In this document: in pieces, positions 36,804 to 47,922 of the stretch
Layout: every line of letters starts with the position of its first letter
Position numbering within the stretch: position 1 is the stretch's first letter
DNA from: Paulinella micropora
Taxonomy: Eukaryota > Cercozoa > Imbricatea > Euglyphida
Direction: 5' to 3'
DNA: 60,511 bases
Assembly: GCA_009731375.1 (NCBI GenBank)
Contig: BJOX01000125.1
Span: forward strand, 348,798-409,308
Program-made: the position numbers and the translations under genes
The notes under the pieces: generated by a model
The model's input: the letters and a program-made list of their open reading frames with translations, nothing else
Databases searched by the model: none
Told to the model about the DNA's origin: nothing

Positions 36804-36984
36804 TGTGACGATATAGACTTTAATAAGATCGTCCTCTGTTCTTCCCTGTACCTTCCGAGTAAAAAGGGGCGGAGTAAAACAGAGAATTAACAACGTTAGA
36901 CCGGATGAGTTTCCTTAAATAAAGGCATTTCAAAGTGTTCAGGACTTAAAACTTACTATTGTCGTTGATGATGGGACGGTAACA
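36804..36984 (-). repeat. 5' LTR of element 2
   Basis: 181 bp. It differs from 26741-26917 by about six substitutions and a few indels, so it is older than element 1. No TGG primer site is obvious next to it. Confidence 0.92.
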
Positions 36985-37223
36985 AAGCGGCCGACTGGGC
37001 CCGACCGGGATCAAGTGACTTCACCGCAGACGTATGGAGTAAGGCCAGATGAAATCAGCTCACGGTTCACTGAGGCTCAGGCAGTGAGTGATCAAAGCAA
37101 TTTCAAGTTGAACTCAACATGGCTGGGAATTACGGGACTTTAAGTGTCCTCAGCCGCTTGAACGTTGCTCACCCCGCTGCTTGTCGGACTTGAGGGATGA
37201 TCGTCCGTACAGAGCTTGGGCTC

Positions 37224-37910
37224 GACAGGATAAACTGCAATATCAAGTGCAATAGGAATTCAAAAAAGTTTCAGAAATAGTTCATATATCAATAAAATGA
37301 AAGATTTTTATCTATTTTCATCATTTCTTTTTAAAAAATTTGAATTTCTAGCCGTTACAACTGTTTTTTTACCGTTAGTAATTTATCTTGTTAATAAGTG
37401 GTTTTTGCTTGCCTGAGCTTGGTTTTTCTTTGTTTTTATGTTGTTTTACAGCAAATCAATGCGATTACATTTAATTCATCAAATTTTAATGATATCACTT
37501 CAAATTCAAATTTAAATTCAAATGTGACTTGAAAATTTTCAAGTTTGTCATTGGTGGCAGTGACTACTTGCCACTCACTTGTACTCGTTATACATACTCA
37601 CTGACTACCTGAACTATGCATGAAATAATATTAATACTAGCTTGTTCAGCATCTTTATAATGTTTTTGAAGCATAAAACCAGTGTGGAAGCTTAGAGTAC
37701 AGAGTGAGTGACTATGTTTTACATTAGTCACTGTGACACTTGCCACTCACTTGTATTCGTTATACATACTCACTGACTACTTGAACTATTCATGAAATAT
37801 TATTAATACTAGCTTGTTCAGCATATTTATAATGTTTTTGAAGCATAAAACCGGTGCGAAAGCTTAGACTTTAAGTTGAGTGACCGTGTTTTACGCAGTG
37901 GTCATGATAC
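37224..37910. repeat. Left TIR with two 172-bp tandem units
   Basis: The inner part carries two head-to-tail units (from 37567 and 37739, period 172) that begin CTTGCCACTCACTTGTA. The right TIR has one full unit and the start of a second. Confidence 0.85.
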
Positions 37911-38234
37911 AAATAATAATATGTCTAAGCATTGGTTCTCATGTGGTAGTCGAAACTAAGCTATTTAATCAACGTTAATTCAAATAAAATCAAGAACAGA
38001 AGCATACAAAAAGAAAAATGAGACTGGCTAATAAATAACTTTGTATTTTTTCATTGTTGAAAAAAATCGAAGCTTGTTCGAAATGTAACAGCAATCTTTC
38101 AAACTGCCGGCTCGCTCTAACACAACCAAATCAGAATTAGTAACAGCGTTGAAAAATATATTTGAATACTTAAAAATAGACTATTAGTCAAACTAATATT
38201 AATTTCAGGTACAAATTCATGCCCTTGTGAAAAT

Positions 38235-40370
38235 TCAATAGTGATAGCAATGCGATCGATCGCGTGGTGGTGCTCTCTTTTTGTATGATTCAGGGCTCGA
38301 ACGCTCACTAGATGGGTAGCGGTGGTGTTCTCGCTTGCTGCGCTTTTTGTTGTGGGGTGACAAGAAAGGAGATCGCGACCGCTCTCGTTTCGCCAACTTG
38401 GCAGCCAAAGACTCAACCTCTGCAGCCTTGTCTTCAGACTCCTCTACGACAGACGAATTGGTGAGTCAGAAGAGAACAAAAGCATGACCTTTGTATTTGT
38501 CGCGCTCTTCTACTGCGCGCTCCAGCTTCCCTTGAAGCTTCTGCAGAGATGCCTCCAAACACTGCACTTTCTCTTTGTACCGTTTTGAGCTGGCCTTCTC
38601 AAGCTCGATTGCTCGATGCGTTTCCTCTTGATCGCTTTCCAAGTCGCGAAGCTTGGTCACCAATTCCTCGACCTTGCCATTCTCCTCAGCCAATGCATCC
38701 CGCTCATCCTTCTACTGGTTGTACTCCTACAAAACAAACATTATATGCATGTTGCAATGAAGTCCCAACAAACACAAGACCTGCGCCTTTGCTTGGGCGA
38801 ATTTCTGGAAGCGAGTCTTCGCCTAAAACAAGAAAAAATAATGCAACTAATTCCAGCCACAGAAAGAAAACAAAAAGACCCTGTCGCTGTTGTACAACTT
38901 TCTTTTGAAATCAGCAACGCTTACGTTGGCCGCCGCGAGTTCCTCCTTCAACCGGGTTGCTTCTTCCTTCCACTTTGCGGCTTCCATCACTGCCCCGTTG
39001 AGCTTGGTGTCGGCATCCCCATAGACAGTTCTGAGCGAACGCAGTTCCTTCTCCAGTTTGAGTTTCACAGTGCGCTCCTCGTCCAGCGCATCGATCGATT
39101 CCTGCACAATCTGAGCAGAATCATCTTCTATCTTGTGAGCTGCTTTTGCCTCTGCAAGTTGTTTCACAGCTCCAGAGTACACCAGCTTCAGAGCTTCATA
39201 CTCTGCCGTCAGATTCCTGTTAGCTGCTTTTGCTTCCACAAGTTGTTTCAGGATGCCACCATCATCATTTTGGCTGGCGTCGGACATAACAACTTCTTCA
39301 ACTTTTGCTTTTTTCACTCCGGTCTGCTCGTCAGACTTCTTAAGTAGTTTGCCCAGGGCAGTCACCAAGTCGTCCTTACATCGCGAGTCGGCCAGCGTAA
39401 ACGGACGTAGTGCTTCCTTGTCGAAGTTAAGCAACTCTTGAAAACGCTGAGAGACGACTGCATGAATCCAGTTGGGAGTGCAGGAGGTAGCCCGTAAGTT
39501 GCCTTTCTTGCTTCTGAAACGAAAAAGAAAGTGGTAGTACGAATTGCTACCTACTACTTTCTTCACGATGTAAAGAACAACACCAAGCCAGACTGTAGTT
39601 TCACCATCGGAAAGAATTTCTTTGATTGGTTGGTGGCGCGCCGCAGTGGAAAGAAAATAAATCCAAGTATCAGGGGTAATTTTCTCACCATCCAGAGTAG
39701 ATTCTTGTAAAAACAACATCCTGTCACCATCCATCTTGCCCTCCTTTAGTTCTGCTCCCTCCTCAGAAAATCCCCATGAACGTTGACTCAAGCCTGGAGC
39801 AGGGGGGCGAAAAAAACTGGAGACGTCTGGGTGCTCGTAGATGACCCTACATAAAAAAAAAACAAATAAACCGCCAAAAGAAAGTCAGCAGTACAGGGTG
39901 TTAAGACCTTAATGGTTGTTGTGCTTTGATATGCAGTCTTCACACGCAGCGAAAACAGATCATCAGCCAAGCCAAATAATGTAGCCAGGTATTCCTTGCG
40001 TTCTGCAGAGCGTGGCATGACATGCATCAGGTCGGTTGGAAAGGCCGTGTGTTGCATCACAAGGGTGTCGGTAGGGTTCTCCTCAGTTTGAGACCCAGCC
40101 GAAGCCTCTTGAGACTCAGAGGATGCAGAGCCACTTGCCGATGGGATTGGCTGCCTGGCAAATGATGTGACCGTGTGGCCTCCGTTGTCAGGGCCTGATG
40201 CGTTGGGGTCGTCCTCTGCTCCACCTCGAAAAAAAAAAAAAAAAAAAAAAGGAGTGTCTGCATTTTCATTTTTTTTCAATGAATTGACCTGCTAACCAAC
40301 GGGAGAGACTGGCGTCTCGTAAGCCTGGTTCTTGTACAGGCTGTTGGAGTTGAGAGGCATCGTCGGACAT
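38235..40370 (-). pseudogene. Coiled-coil protein gene with RS-like tail inside the transposon
   Basis: A model of six exons is visible with GT-AG junctions. It starts M-S-D-D-A-S-Q at 40370 and continues through a Ser/Pro-rich exon (about 39913-40235), a long exon (38925-39846) with a globular part then Glu/Lys/Ala heptads, a short exon, a coiled-coil exon (about 38494-38730) and a basic terminal exon with R-S-R-S-P and S-S-P-E-S-Y-K-K-R motifs ending at 38235-38237. Phases agree except at the 39.85 kb junction, where one base is off near a T7/C6 run, and there is one in-frame TAG at 38712-38714. It may therefore be mildly decayed or contain sequencing errors. Function is unknown. It may be captured host sequence or a transposon accessory protein. 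Confidence 0.65.
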
Positions 40371-40786
40371 ACTGCTCTCGAGTTGCTCGAAAAACTTGCT
40401 TTTCAACAGCTCCACAAGACGCCCCACAACCCCCTCCAAAAAAAACACACTGGCGGACCAACCAATGTCCCGGAAACGGCAGGAAAATGTGCAAAAGGTT
40501 TGCCTTTGCAAAATAAACAACGTATTTTACGGTGAAAATTTCCCTCTCAAACACCGGCCCGGTTTTCGGGTTGGTAAAAAACTTCCAAACCTTTCCAACC
40601 AACCCCAAAACTTCTTCAGACAACCCCAAATTTTGTGTGTTGCCATGATGTCCCAAGCACACTGTATCTCCTTGTTGATTGGGTTTTGTTTCATTCCCTT
40701 GCAGTATGGTTCCTTGTGTTGCCTTTGCCCATGCATTCCTTCCACACTTGCTTTTCTGTTTTTTTTCTTCTGCTTTTTCTGTCCAG

Positions 40787-41697
40787 TTCAGACCACATTG
40801 CCGCAAGGCAACTCGGTGGTCGTGCAAAAGGCCGAGGAGACCTGAAAATCTACGAGAATTTGGTACGCTTTTTTTTGGTGTTTTTTGCTCTTGCCACCGT
40901 TCTGAATCACTTTTGATTATTTTTCTTGGCGTGTGTTTTGTTTTTGCAGGCCAGGCAGGCACTTGGCTTTTCTGAACCAGCCCCTCCTGTTGCCTCGGTG
41001 TTGCCGTCTTCCATCCCGGCCTCCTCCTCCAGGTGCATTCAACAACCCTCCTCGTCTTCTGTCCTCTCAGCACAGCAACAATCAAAACAGCACTGTTTGA
41101 CGTTGCTCGAGCTGCGGGGCGACGACGAGGAGGGTCTTTGCATGTCGTTTGAGGAGGCGAAAAAAACTAACGTTCGCTGGCCTTGTAATGCTAACTCAAA
41201 GCTCACCTCTATTGACATCCTTTTAGATTCGCTTGCGGGCGAAGCAAATAGGCTTTTTCAGGACACTCTCCTATCGACGAGCTAGCAAAATGGGGGTTTG
41301 CGATGTTGGTGAGGATTTTAGAAGACACAAAGGGCATACAATCATTCTCTCCCAGCACAGTTCCCTCACATGTTCGCGCCTTGATAGGAGAAGTTCAACA
41401 ATATTTTACCCTTTCACAAATATCTGCTGATTGGCTCTCTCTCTCTCTACCCTCTCTTTCTGCTCTGCGCGCTTTTGCCGGCATGAGCTTTGAAAATACC
41501 CCTCTTGGTTTTGATCCTATCGCACAAAAGCTAGGTTTTGATGCTTATGGGTCGGAATGGTACATGGCAAAAATCATCCATCACACGACCGTCATCTACG
41601 CTCCGGATATAATTTCGTTGAGGCCATCACTGAAGCCAAAGTGTACGAAAACTACTCCAGCTTGCCTACTTACTGGAAGCAAGTCCTGCCGGTATGC

Positions 41698-41769
<72 letters not shown>

Positions 41770-42452
41770 CTCTCTCTCTCTCTCTCCCTCTCTCTCTCTC
41801 CCTCTCTCTCTTTCTCTCTCCTCTCTCTCTCTCTCTCTTTCGTGATTACTTTTTGTTCTTGTTTGTTGTTTGTTTTTTTATTTGTTTTTTGTTGTTGTTT
41901 TCCTTTTGTTGTTCTGTGCCTTCTCGCATGTTAACTTTTGTTTCTTTAGGCCATTTCAGCAGCAATGAGGTCAGGGGAACCTACATCCATCAGCCAAAAC
42001 AGAAGTTGAGGCGAACCTAAGCGCAGTTGAGCATAGCGTTCGAGGCAGGCGAGGCAGGAGTGTGCAAGTGTACAAGTTGCGAGCCGCCTACGTTTCACGT
42101 CAGCAAGAAGCACAAGTGCATCCAGCAAGCAATCCCCCGTCCCAACAAGATAGCTCTCACCCCCCGAGTGATGGCCCTGGAAATCAGCCCGCATTTTGAT
42201 GATCAGCCCTTGCGCCTGCAGAAGAATTTGAGCCTACTTGAGGAGGATCAGGAAATGCGGTCGAAGTTGTACGAGTTTCAAAGGGGTTGGGGTCGTTTTC
42301 TGGAAAAAATGCTTCAGATTCGTAATCCAAGCGATTATGGCTGCCCGAAGCCTCCCTTGATTGAGTTCGAAAAGAAAATGATTCAGCTTTGGGTCCCGCT
42401 TTGCAGGCATGGCAACCAACGGTCTCTCCCCCCCCCCCCCTCCTGGAGATAG
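40787..42452 (+). pseudogene. N-terminal part of a decayed transposase-like gene
   Basis: Exon-like stretches at 40787-40862 and from 40950 are joined by a GT-AG intron. Coding then shifts frame around 41270-41300 and again near 41600, and a (TC)n-filled intron follows (about 41693-41949). The next open stretch, 42027-42452, contains C-x2-C followed by H and C spacing (C-K-C-T-S-C...F-H...K-H-K-C), a possible zinc-binding N-terminal domain. It ends in a C-run that probably caused another frameshift. The gene is broken in several places. Confidence 0.45.
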
Positions 42453-42784
42453 GCCAGGGGGTCTACAATTTTTTTAGCTACAAATTCATGCATTGTAATT
42501 TTTTTTTACTTAAGCAAAGCATGAAATTATAGCTACTTTATCTTCCTTTCCGACTTGGACACTGGCGGCTGGCTGGCTGGGGGGGTCGGCTACCTTCAGC
42601 AAGTAAAGTCGCAAAGATATTTTAAAAAATTTCTTTATATTACAGCTAAGTCGAGCTCTATAATATTACTATTACTAATACATGTTATTTATTTCATTAT
42701 CATTGTATAATGATTAAATTTTTTTACTAGTAAATAATTGAATTTAGGTGTATTGCGGTCAGTCAACAACAATCCCGAGACCGC

Positions 42785-43986
42785 ATGACTTTAGTTGATC
42801 TGCGTGCTTTTTGGGCGAAGCAGATCGGTTTCCTCATCCGCCCTTATTCAAAACTCAAACAGCAAGTACATGCGCCCATTCGCGCACATTGGACACGCCT
42901 CCATGCCCAATATTGGGTGGAATGCCGTCATAATAAAATTTGGGGCAAGGCCCTGATTGCCGAGAACACAGTCAAAAAGTTGAAAGATTATCAGAGCTTC
43001 AGCAAAAGAGAGAAAGGAGGGAGAGCTGGACGAGAAAGATGAAAAGGAGATGAAGAAACTAATACACAAAATAAAAAAGATAGAGCATCATTTCAAGGCG
43101 AAAGAAAATATGAAAGTTTTTGATGACGATCTTGAGTTAGTCAGGCAGGATACGCGATACGTTTTGATGATAGTAGATTTTTCAAGAATGAGCGTAGGAG
43201 GCGGCAAAACAAAAGACATCAATGATAGCATTGCTGTGCTTTTGATGGGGGACGGGTGTGGTGGTATCAAAAGGAAATACATCGACACACTCCCCCATCA
43301 CAGCGAAGAAGAAGGAAACAACGACTTCTTTTTTTTACCGTAAATGGCAATATGATATTCTTGACAGAGTCATAAAGCAAATGGGTAAAACAAAAGTAAT
43401 TTAATGGTCTGACGGTGGCCGAAAGAATTACAAGCAAAGGCATTCGTTAGCCGAGGCTAGCCTTGCTATGACTAAGCATCCTTGGCTATCATACTTTTCT
43501 GGGAACTTCTGGCCCTCAAATCATGGAAAGGGATTAGCGGATTCACACGATGGTAAAATAGCACAAATGGTGGCCTATATGGCCTTCCATGATGATTGGA
43601 TTTGGGAAACCGCCAGAGATCTTGGCTAGTTGATCAAAACCAAACTTTCAGACTCAGAGCCTATGTACTTTAATGACATCATCAACAGGGACAGCAAATA
43701 CAAGCACCCAGTTGTTGGAATCAACGATCTTTATTTATACCACCACTTTGAGTTCACACAAACACCTGGAAAGTTGTTTATGAAGACCTTTCGTCATGAA
43801 CAAGCCATCCAGTTTCGTTTCAAAACTGAGACTGCTTTCAGAACTGTACACAACACACTTGCTGGTCGTGAGCAATTCTGGTGGCCTCCAGAGCTCGGCC
43901 TACCTCCTGTGCCTCCTCAAAGGATTCGGTCACGATCTCCCGTCCAAAGGGGCAGGCAGAGGCAGCAGCGGAGGCGACTGCGTTAG
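42785..43986 (+). pseudogene. Decayed DDE-transposase-like core
   Basis: Three frames join end to end: 42785-43042, then about 42984-43343, then from a T8 run at about 43328 to 43986. The middle contains R-Y-V-L-M-I-V-D-F-S (first Asp candidate). The last contains W-S-D-G-G-R-K-N-Y (second Asp) and N-H-G-K-G-L-A-D-S-H-D-G-K (third acidic site), a spacing like that of uncharacterised animal and algal transposases with an S-D-G...H-G-K-G signature. In-frame TAA (about 43402) and TAG (about 43627) plus two frameshifts make it inactive. A basic R/Q-rich tail ends at 43986. Superfamily assignment is uncertain. Confidence 0.5.
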
Positions 43987-44127
43987 ATTCAACTTCAATA
44001 AATATATACACTCAACTTTTTTAGTTTCAAGTTTTGAATTTGAATTTGAATTTGAATTTAACAAAAATTAAATATTTATTATTAATTTAATGTATTTTAT
44101 TAATAAAACAATAATAAAAACATATAG

Positions 44128-44694
44128 TATAACGACTACAAGTGAGTGGCAAGTAATCTGAGTGTCACAGTGACTAGTGTAAAACAGTGTCACTCAACTT
44201 AAAGTCTAAGCTTCCGCACCGGTTTTATGCTTCAAAAACATTATAAATATGCTGAACAAGCTAGTATTAGTATTATTTCATGCATAGTTCAAGTAGTCAG
44301 TGAGTATGTATAACGAATACAAGTGAGTGGCAAGTAGTCACTGCCACCAATGACAAACTTGAAAATTTTCAAGTCACATTTGAATTTAAATTTGAATTTG
44401 AAGTGATATTATTAAAATTTGATGAATTAAATGTAATCGCATTGATTTTGCTGTAAAACAACATAAAAACAAAGAAAAACCAAGCTCAGGCAAGCCAAAA
44501 CCACTCAGTATTAACAAGATAAATTACTAACGGTCAAAAACAGTTGTAACGGTTAGAAATTCAAATTTCTTTAAATTTTTCTAAAGGAAATGATGAAAAT
44601 AGATAAAAATCTTTCATTTTATTGATATACGAACTATTTCATGCTGAAACTTTTTTGAATTCCTATTGCACTTGATATTGCAGTTTATCCTGTC
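44128..44694. repeat. Right TIR
   Basis: Inverted relative to 37224-37910. It carries several short insertions absent from the left copy, for example CTG within AATACTGAGTGG and about 9 bases in CACTCAGATTACTTGCC. Confidence 0.85.
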
Positions 44695-45960
44695 TCACCG
44701 TGGGCCGTGGTGTTTGGAGTCAGGTTCCGACCGGGGCAGCCCGCCGCGTGTCAGATCATGTATTAGTTGGGGTTGGAGGGGAGATTGGGGGTGTTCTTGG
44801 AAATTGGTGTTGTGTGTATCATTTTTCAAGGGCAGATGAATCACTCTTCAACTACGGTCGTGAGCACAGCGGCTCATATGCTCCGCTAAGCTCATAGCCC
44901 TTGCCCTAAACCAAGCCCTTGAAGTGCGGGGGCCTTACTTATAACCAAGCAGTGACTGAGCCTCCGTAGTACTACCGTGACTATACATATGTCACAGTCA
45001 CTGGCGGTAACTTGAAGCTGAGCCTCAGTAAGTAGGTGAGCACGGCCGTGGCCGGGTCCGGACGCAGGGTAGTTGAACCCCTGTTCAAGTTATTAAATAT
45101 CTCAGTAGTACTCAGTGACTTTCTAAAAGGCTCAAGTTCAGCACTGTATTTGTTGTTTTATATTAATATTATTAGGATACCGGCCCGGGTATAAATTCAA
45201 AACACCATTGTAGTCACAGTGTACTTTAATATCAAACTCATCATTGAGATGAAGTTCGGGCCCGTGACTGAGTCATGCCGGCCGGACTCGTGACTCGATG
45301 ATTAGTCATTATACCTTGACATAAATTAATTATCATCAGTCACTGTGGCAGTCCTAGTTTAATAATCAGTCACTCAGTGCTACTTGAATAAGGACGTGAC
45401 TGTGACACTGGCATGTGCACCGTGGCACATGACTCGGCGGGCGGCTTACTGCAGTTGTTCAAGTCACCAGGATCATACTGACAATGATACTCAGTGATTG
45501 AATATTAATAATCATGGGTTGCCATGTTAACTCATTTAAATCATCATAATGTTAATACTTCAAGTCACCTGCCTTCGTGCCAGACAAGCCTTGTGGCAAG
45601 TTGATTATCTCAGTAATCCTTCGTAGCTTAGTATTAATATTAATAAGTTCAATGATCGAGCTTTCATCTGACCCGGGCCAGTGCTGTTAGGGCACATAAT
45701 CCTCTGCGTCAACCGGCGGAGGCTCCACTCGGACACACGATGCGCCATCCGAGGGCCTGGCTGGTCTGTGATAATAGTGATCAACGCAACCTGTTATCAC
45801 TCAACCAGTGCGGTCGTATCACAGAATGTGAATAATTTCATCCCAGGTAAGTGGAAATCAGACAGGCCGCGGCCGGCCACGGAAGGGAAAGCGTATGAGA
45901 GCTTTGGTCGCTGCAGAGTAACTGTGACCTACGGCTTGGCCTGTAGAGGAGACAGAAAGG
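44695..45960. other. Gene-less region rich in short recurrent words
   Basis: No coding potential. The words GTGACT/AGTCAC, CTCAGT, TTCAAGT/ACTTGAA, GCCGG and TTAATATTAA recur many times in no fixed order. The same vocabulary occurs at 36985-37223 and 55850-57300. Confidence 0.5.
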
Positions 45961-45974
45961 CTTATGAACTATGA

Positions 45975-46233
45975 CGAGGAGAAGAAGGAGGAGATCTCAG
46001 GAGGAGGAGGAGGAGGAAGGAGGAGGAAGGAGGAGGAAAGGAAAAAGAAGAAGAAGAAGAAGAAGAAGAAGAAGAAGAAGAAGAAGAAGGAGAAGAAGAA
46101 GCAGAAGCAGCAGGAGCAGAAGCAGCAGAAGAAGCAGCAGAAGAAGAAGCAGAAACAGCAGCAGCAGCAGCAGCAGCAGAAGAAGAAGAAGAAGAAGAAG
46201 AAGAATCATAACAACAACAAAAACAACAACAAC

Positions 46234-46266
<33 letters not shown>

Positions 46267-46279
46267 TAATAATAATAAC

Positions 46280-46334
<55 letters not shown>

Positions 46335-46378
46335 AAATAATAATATAAATAATAATATAAATAATAATGATAATAATA
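45975..46378. repeat. (GGA/GAA/GCA)n followed by (AAC/TAA)n
   Basis: Trinucleotide field that grades from GGA through GAA and GCA to AAC and TAA. It abuts SINE copy A. Confidence 0.95.
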
Positions 46379-46645
46379 GTGCTTCTCTGTCAATGGCTGA
46401 TGCATTTCTGCACATGCTCCTCCATCGTCTCACCCGTGAGGGGAGTACGAAGAATTGACGATAGGCTCTAATGACACCCCCGCAAGGACAGTTCCAACAC
46501 TTCCAGACGGACCGGTATGTTCAATGAAAATACTGGTCCAGACGGATCGGTATGTTCAATGAAAATACTGGTGGCACCGACGGGAATCGAACTGGCGACA
46601 GGGCCCAGATGGCAGAACTTGACCACTGGGCTATCACGGTGTCCA
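46379..46645 (-). mobile_element. tRNA-derived SINE, copy A
   Basis: On the minus strand it begins with a tRNA-like head (A box TAGCCCAGTGG, B box GTTCGATTCC), continues through a body and ends in GAAGCAC followed by (TAT)n. A 33-bp internal duplication lies in the body (about 46511-46575). Confidence 0.8.
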
Positions 46646-46686
46646 TAATAATGATAATAATAATAATAAAAATAATAGTAGTAATA

Positions 46687-46926
46687 GTGCTTCTCAGTCA
46701 ATAGCGAATGCATTTCTGCACATGTGCCTCCATCGTCTCACCCGCAAGGGGAGTACGAAGATTTGACGATATGCTCTACTGACACCCCCGCAAGGCAGCT
46801 CCAAGCCTTCCAGACAGACCAATACTTTCAAAGAAAATATCCTTTGAAAATACTGGCACCGACGGGAATCGAACTGGCGACAGGTCCCATATGGTAGACC
46901 TTAACCAGTGGGCTATCGCGGTGCCA
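46687..46926 (-). mobile_element. tRNA-derived SINE, copy B
   Basis: Same structure. Its head has a perfect 7-bp pairing GGCACCG with CGGTGCC. It is the most diverged of the set. Confidence 0.8.
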
Positions 46927-46955
46927 CAATAATAATAATAATAATAATAATAATA

Positions 46956-47201
46956 GTGCTTCTCTGTCAATGGCTGATGCATTTCTGCACATGCGCCTCC
47001 ATCGTCTCNNNNNNNNNNNNNNNNNNNNNNNNNNNNNNNNNNNNNNNNNNNNNNNNNNNNNNNNNNNNNNNNNNNNNNNNNNNNNNNNNNNNNNNNNNNN
47101 NNNNNNNNNNNNNNNNNNNNNNNNNNNNNNNNNNNNNNNNNNNNNNNACTGGCGACAGGGCCCAGATGGTAGAACTTGACCACTGGGCTATCACGGTGTC
47201 C

Positions 47202-47202
<1 letters not shown>
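46956..47202 (-). mobile_element. tRNA-derived SINE, copy C (body in a gap)
   Basis: Both ends visible; the middle lies in the 47009-47147 gap. Confidence 0.75.
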
Positions 47203-47237
<35 letters not shown>

Positions 47238-47412
47238 NNNNNNNNNNNNNNNNNNNNNNNNNNNNNNNNNNNNNNNNNNNNNNNNNNNNNNNNNNNNNNN
47301 NNNNNNNNNNNNNNNNNNNNNNNNNNNNNNNNNNNNNNNNNNNNNNNNNNNNNNNNNNNNNNNNNNNNNNNNNNNNNNNNNNNNNNNNNNNNNNNNNNNN
47401 NNNNNNNNNNNN

Positions 47413-47451
47413 CAGATGGTAGAACTTGACCACTGGGCTATCACGGTGTCC

Positions 47452-47452
<1 letters not shown>
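47413..47452 (-). mobile_element. tRNA-derived SINE, copy D (head only)
   Basis: Only the A-box side of the head is seen after the gap at 47238-47412. Confidence 0.7.
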
Positions 47453-47516
<64 letters not shown>

Positions 47517-47594
47517 ATTATTATTATTATCATTATTATTATTATTATTATGATTATTTTTGTTATTGTTATTGTTATTATTATTATTATTATT

Positions 47595-47824
47595 GACACC
47601 GTGATAGCCCAGTGGTCAAGTTCTACCATCTGGGCCCTGTCGCCAGTTCGATTCCCGTCGGTGCCACCAGTATTTTCATTGAACATACCGGTCCGTCTGG
47701 AAGTGTTGGAACTGCCCTTGCGGGGGTGTCATTAGAGCTTATCGTCAATTCTTCGTACTCCCCTCACGGGTGAGACGATGGAGGCGCATGTGCAGAAATG
47801 CATCAGCCATTGACAGAGAAGCAC
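47595..47824 (+). mobile_element. tRNA-derived SINE, copy E, opposite orientation
   Basis: A complete copy on the plus strand: A box 47605-47615, B box 47646-47655, 3' end followed by (TTA)n to about 47930. Together with copy D and the TAA/TTA tract between them it forms a large inverted repeat. Confidence 0.85.
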
Positions 47825-47909
<85 letters not shown>

Positions 47910-47922
47910 GTTATTGTTATTA

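Larger units (their letters stand above)
26741..36984 (-). mobile_element. Element 2: older, frameshifted Ty3/Gypsy retrotransposon
   Basis: The LTRs at 26741-26917 and 36804-36984 begin TGTGACGATATAGAC and end with GGTAACA. They differ by several substitutions and indels. A 4-bp target duplication AAGC flanks them (26737-26740 and 36985-36988). A polypurine tract (GGAGGGGGGGGG on the minus strand) adjoins the 3' LTR. gag and pol are recognisable but broken by many frameshifts. The protease motif, domain order, extra domains and gag-pol junction match element 1, so both belong to one lineage. Confidence 0.93.
37224..44694. mobile_element. Long-TIR DNA transposon with two gene blocks
   Basis: The sequences at 37224-37910 and 44128-44694 are inverted copies of each other with about 90% identity, and both outer ends begin GACAGGATAAACTGC. 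Between them lie a minus-strand intron-bearing coiled-coil gene (38235-40370) and a decayed plus-strand gene with DDE-transposase-like motifs (40787-43986). The outer ends show no clear target duplication beyond a possible TC dinucleotide. The superfamily is not identified. TIR length and cargo are reminiscent of MULE-like or similar elements, but the expected 9-bp duplication is absent. Confidence 0.75.

Noticed and set aside
40276-41085. 269-codon minus-strand frame
   Set aside because: It is antisense to the better-supported plus-strand exon at 40950 onward and shows no domain.
38712-43629. Reassigned stop codons (in-frame TAG and TAA in the transposon genes)
   Set aside because: Arf, eIF5A, the zinc-finger gene and the sulfotransferase-like gene end at normal TAA or TGA. 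The transposon genes also contain frameshifts, so decay is the simpler reading.
37224-44694. Maverick/Polinton identity for the long-TIR element
   Set aside because: No PolB, integrase, ATPase or capsid gene lies between the TIRs. The PolB at the left edge is 34 kb away in different sequence context.
46379-47824. tRNA genes
   Set aside because: A and B boxes are present, but the T-stem does not pair and the units carry a body and (TAT)n tail, so they are SINE heads.
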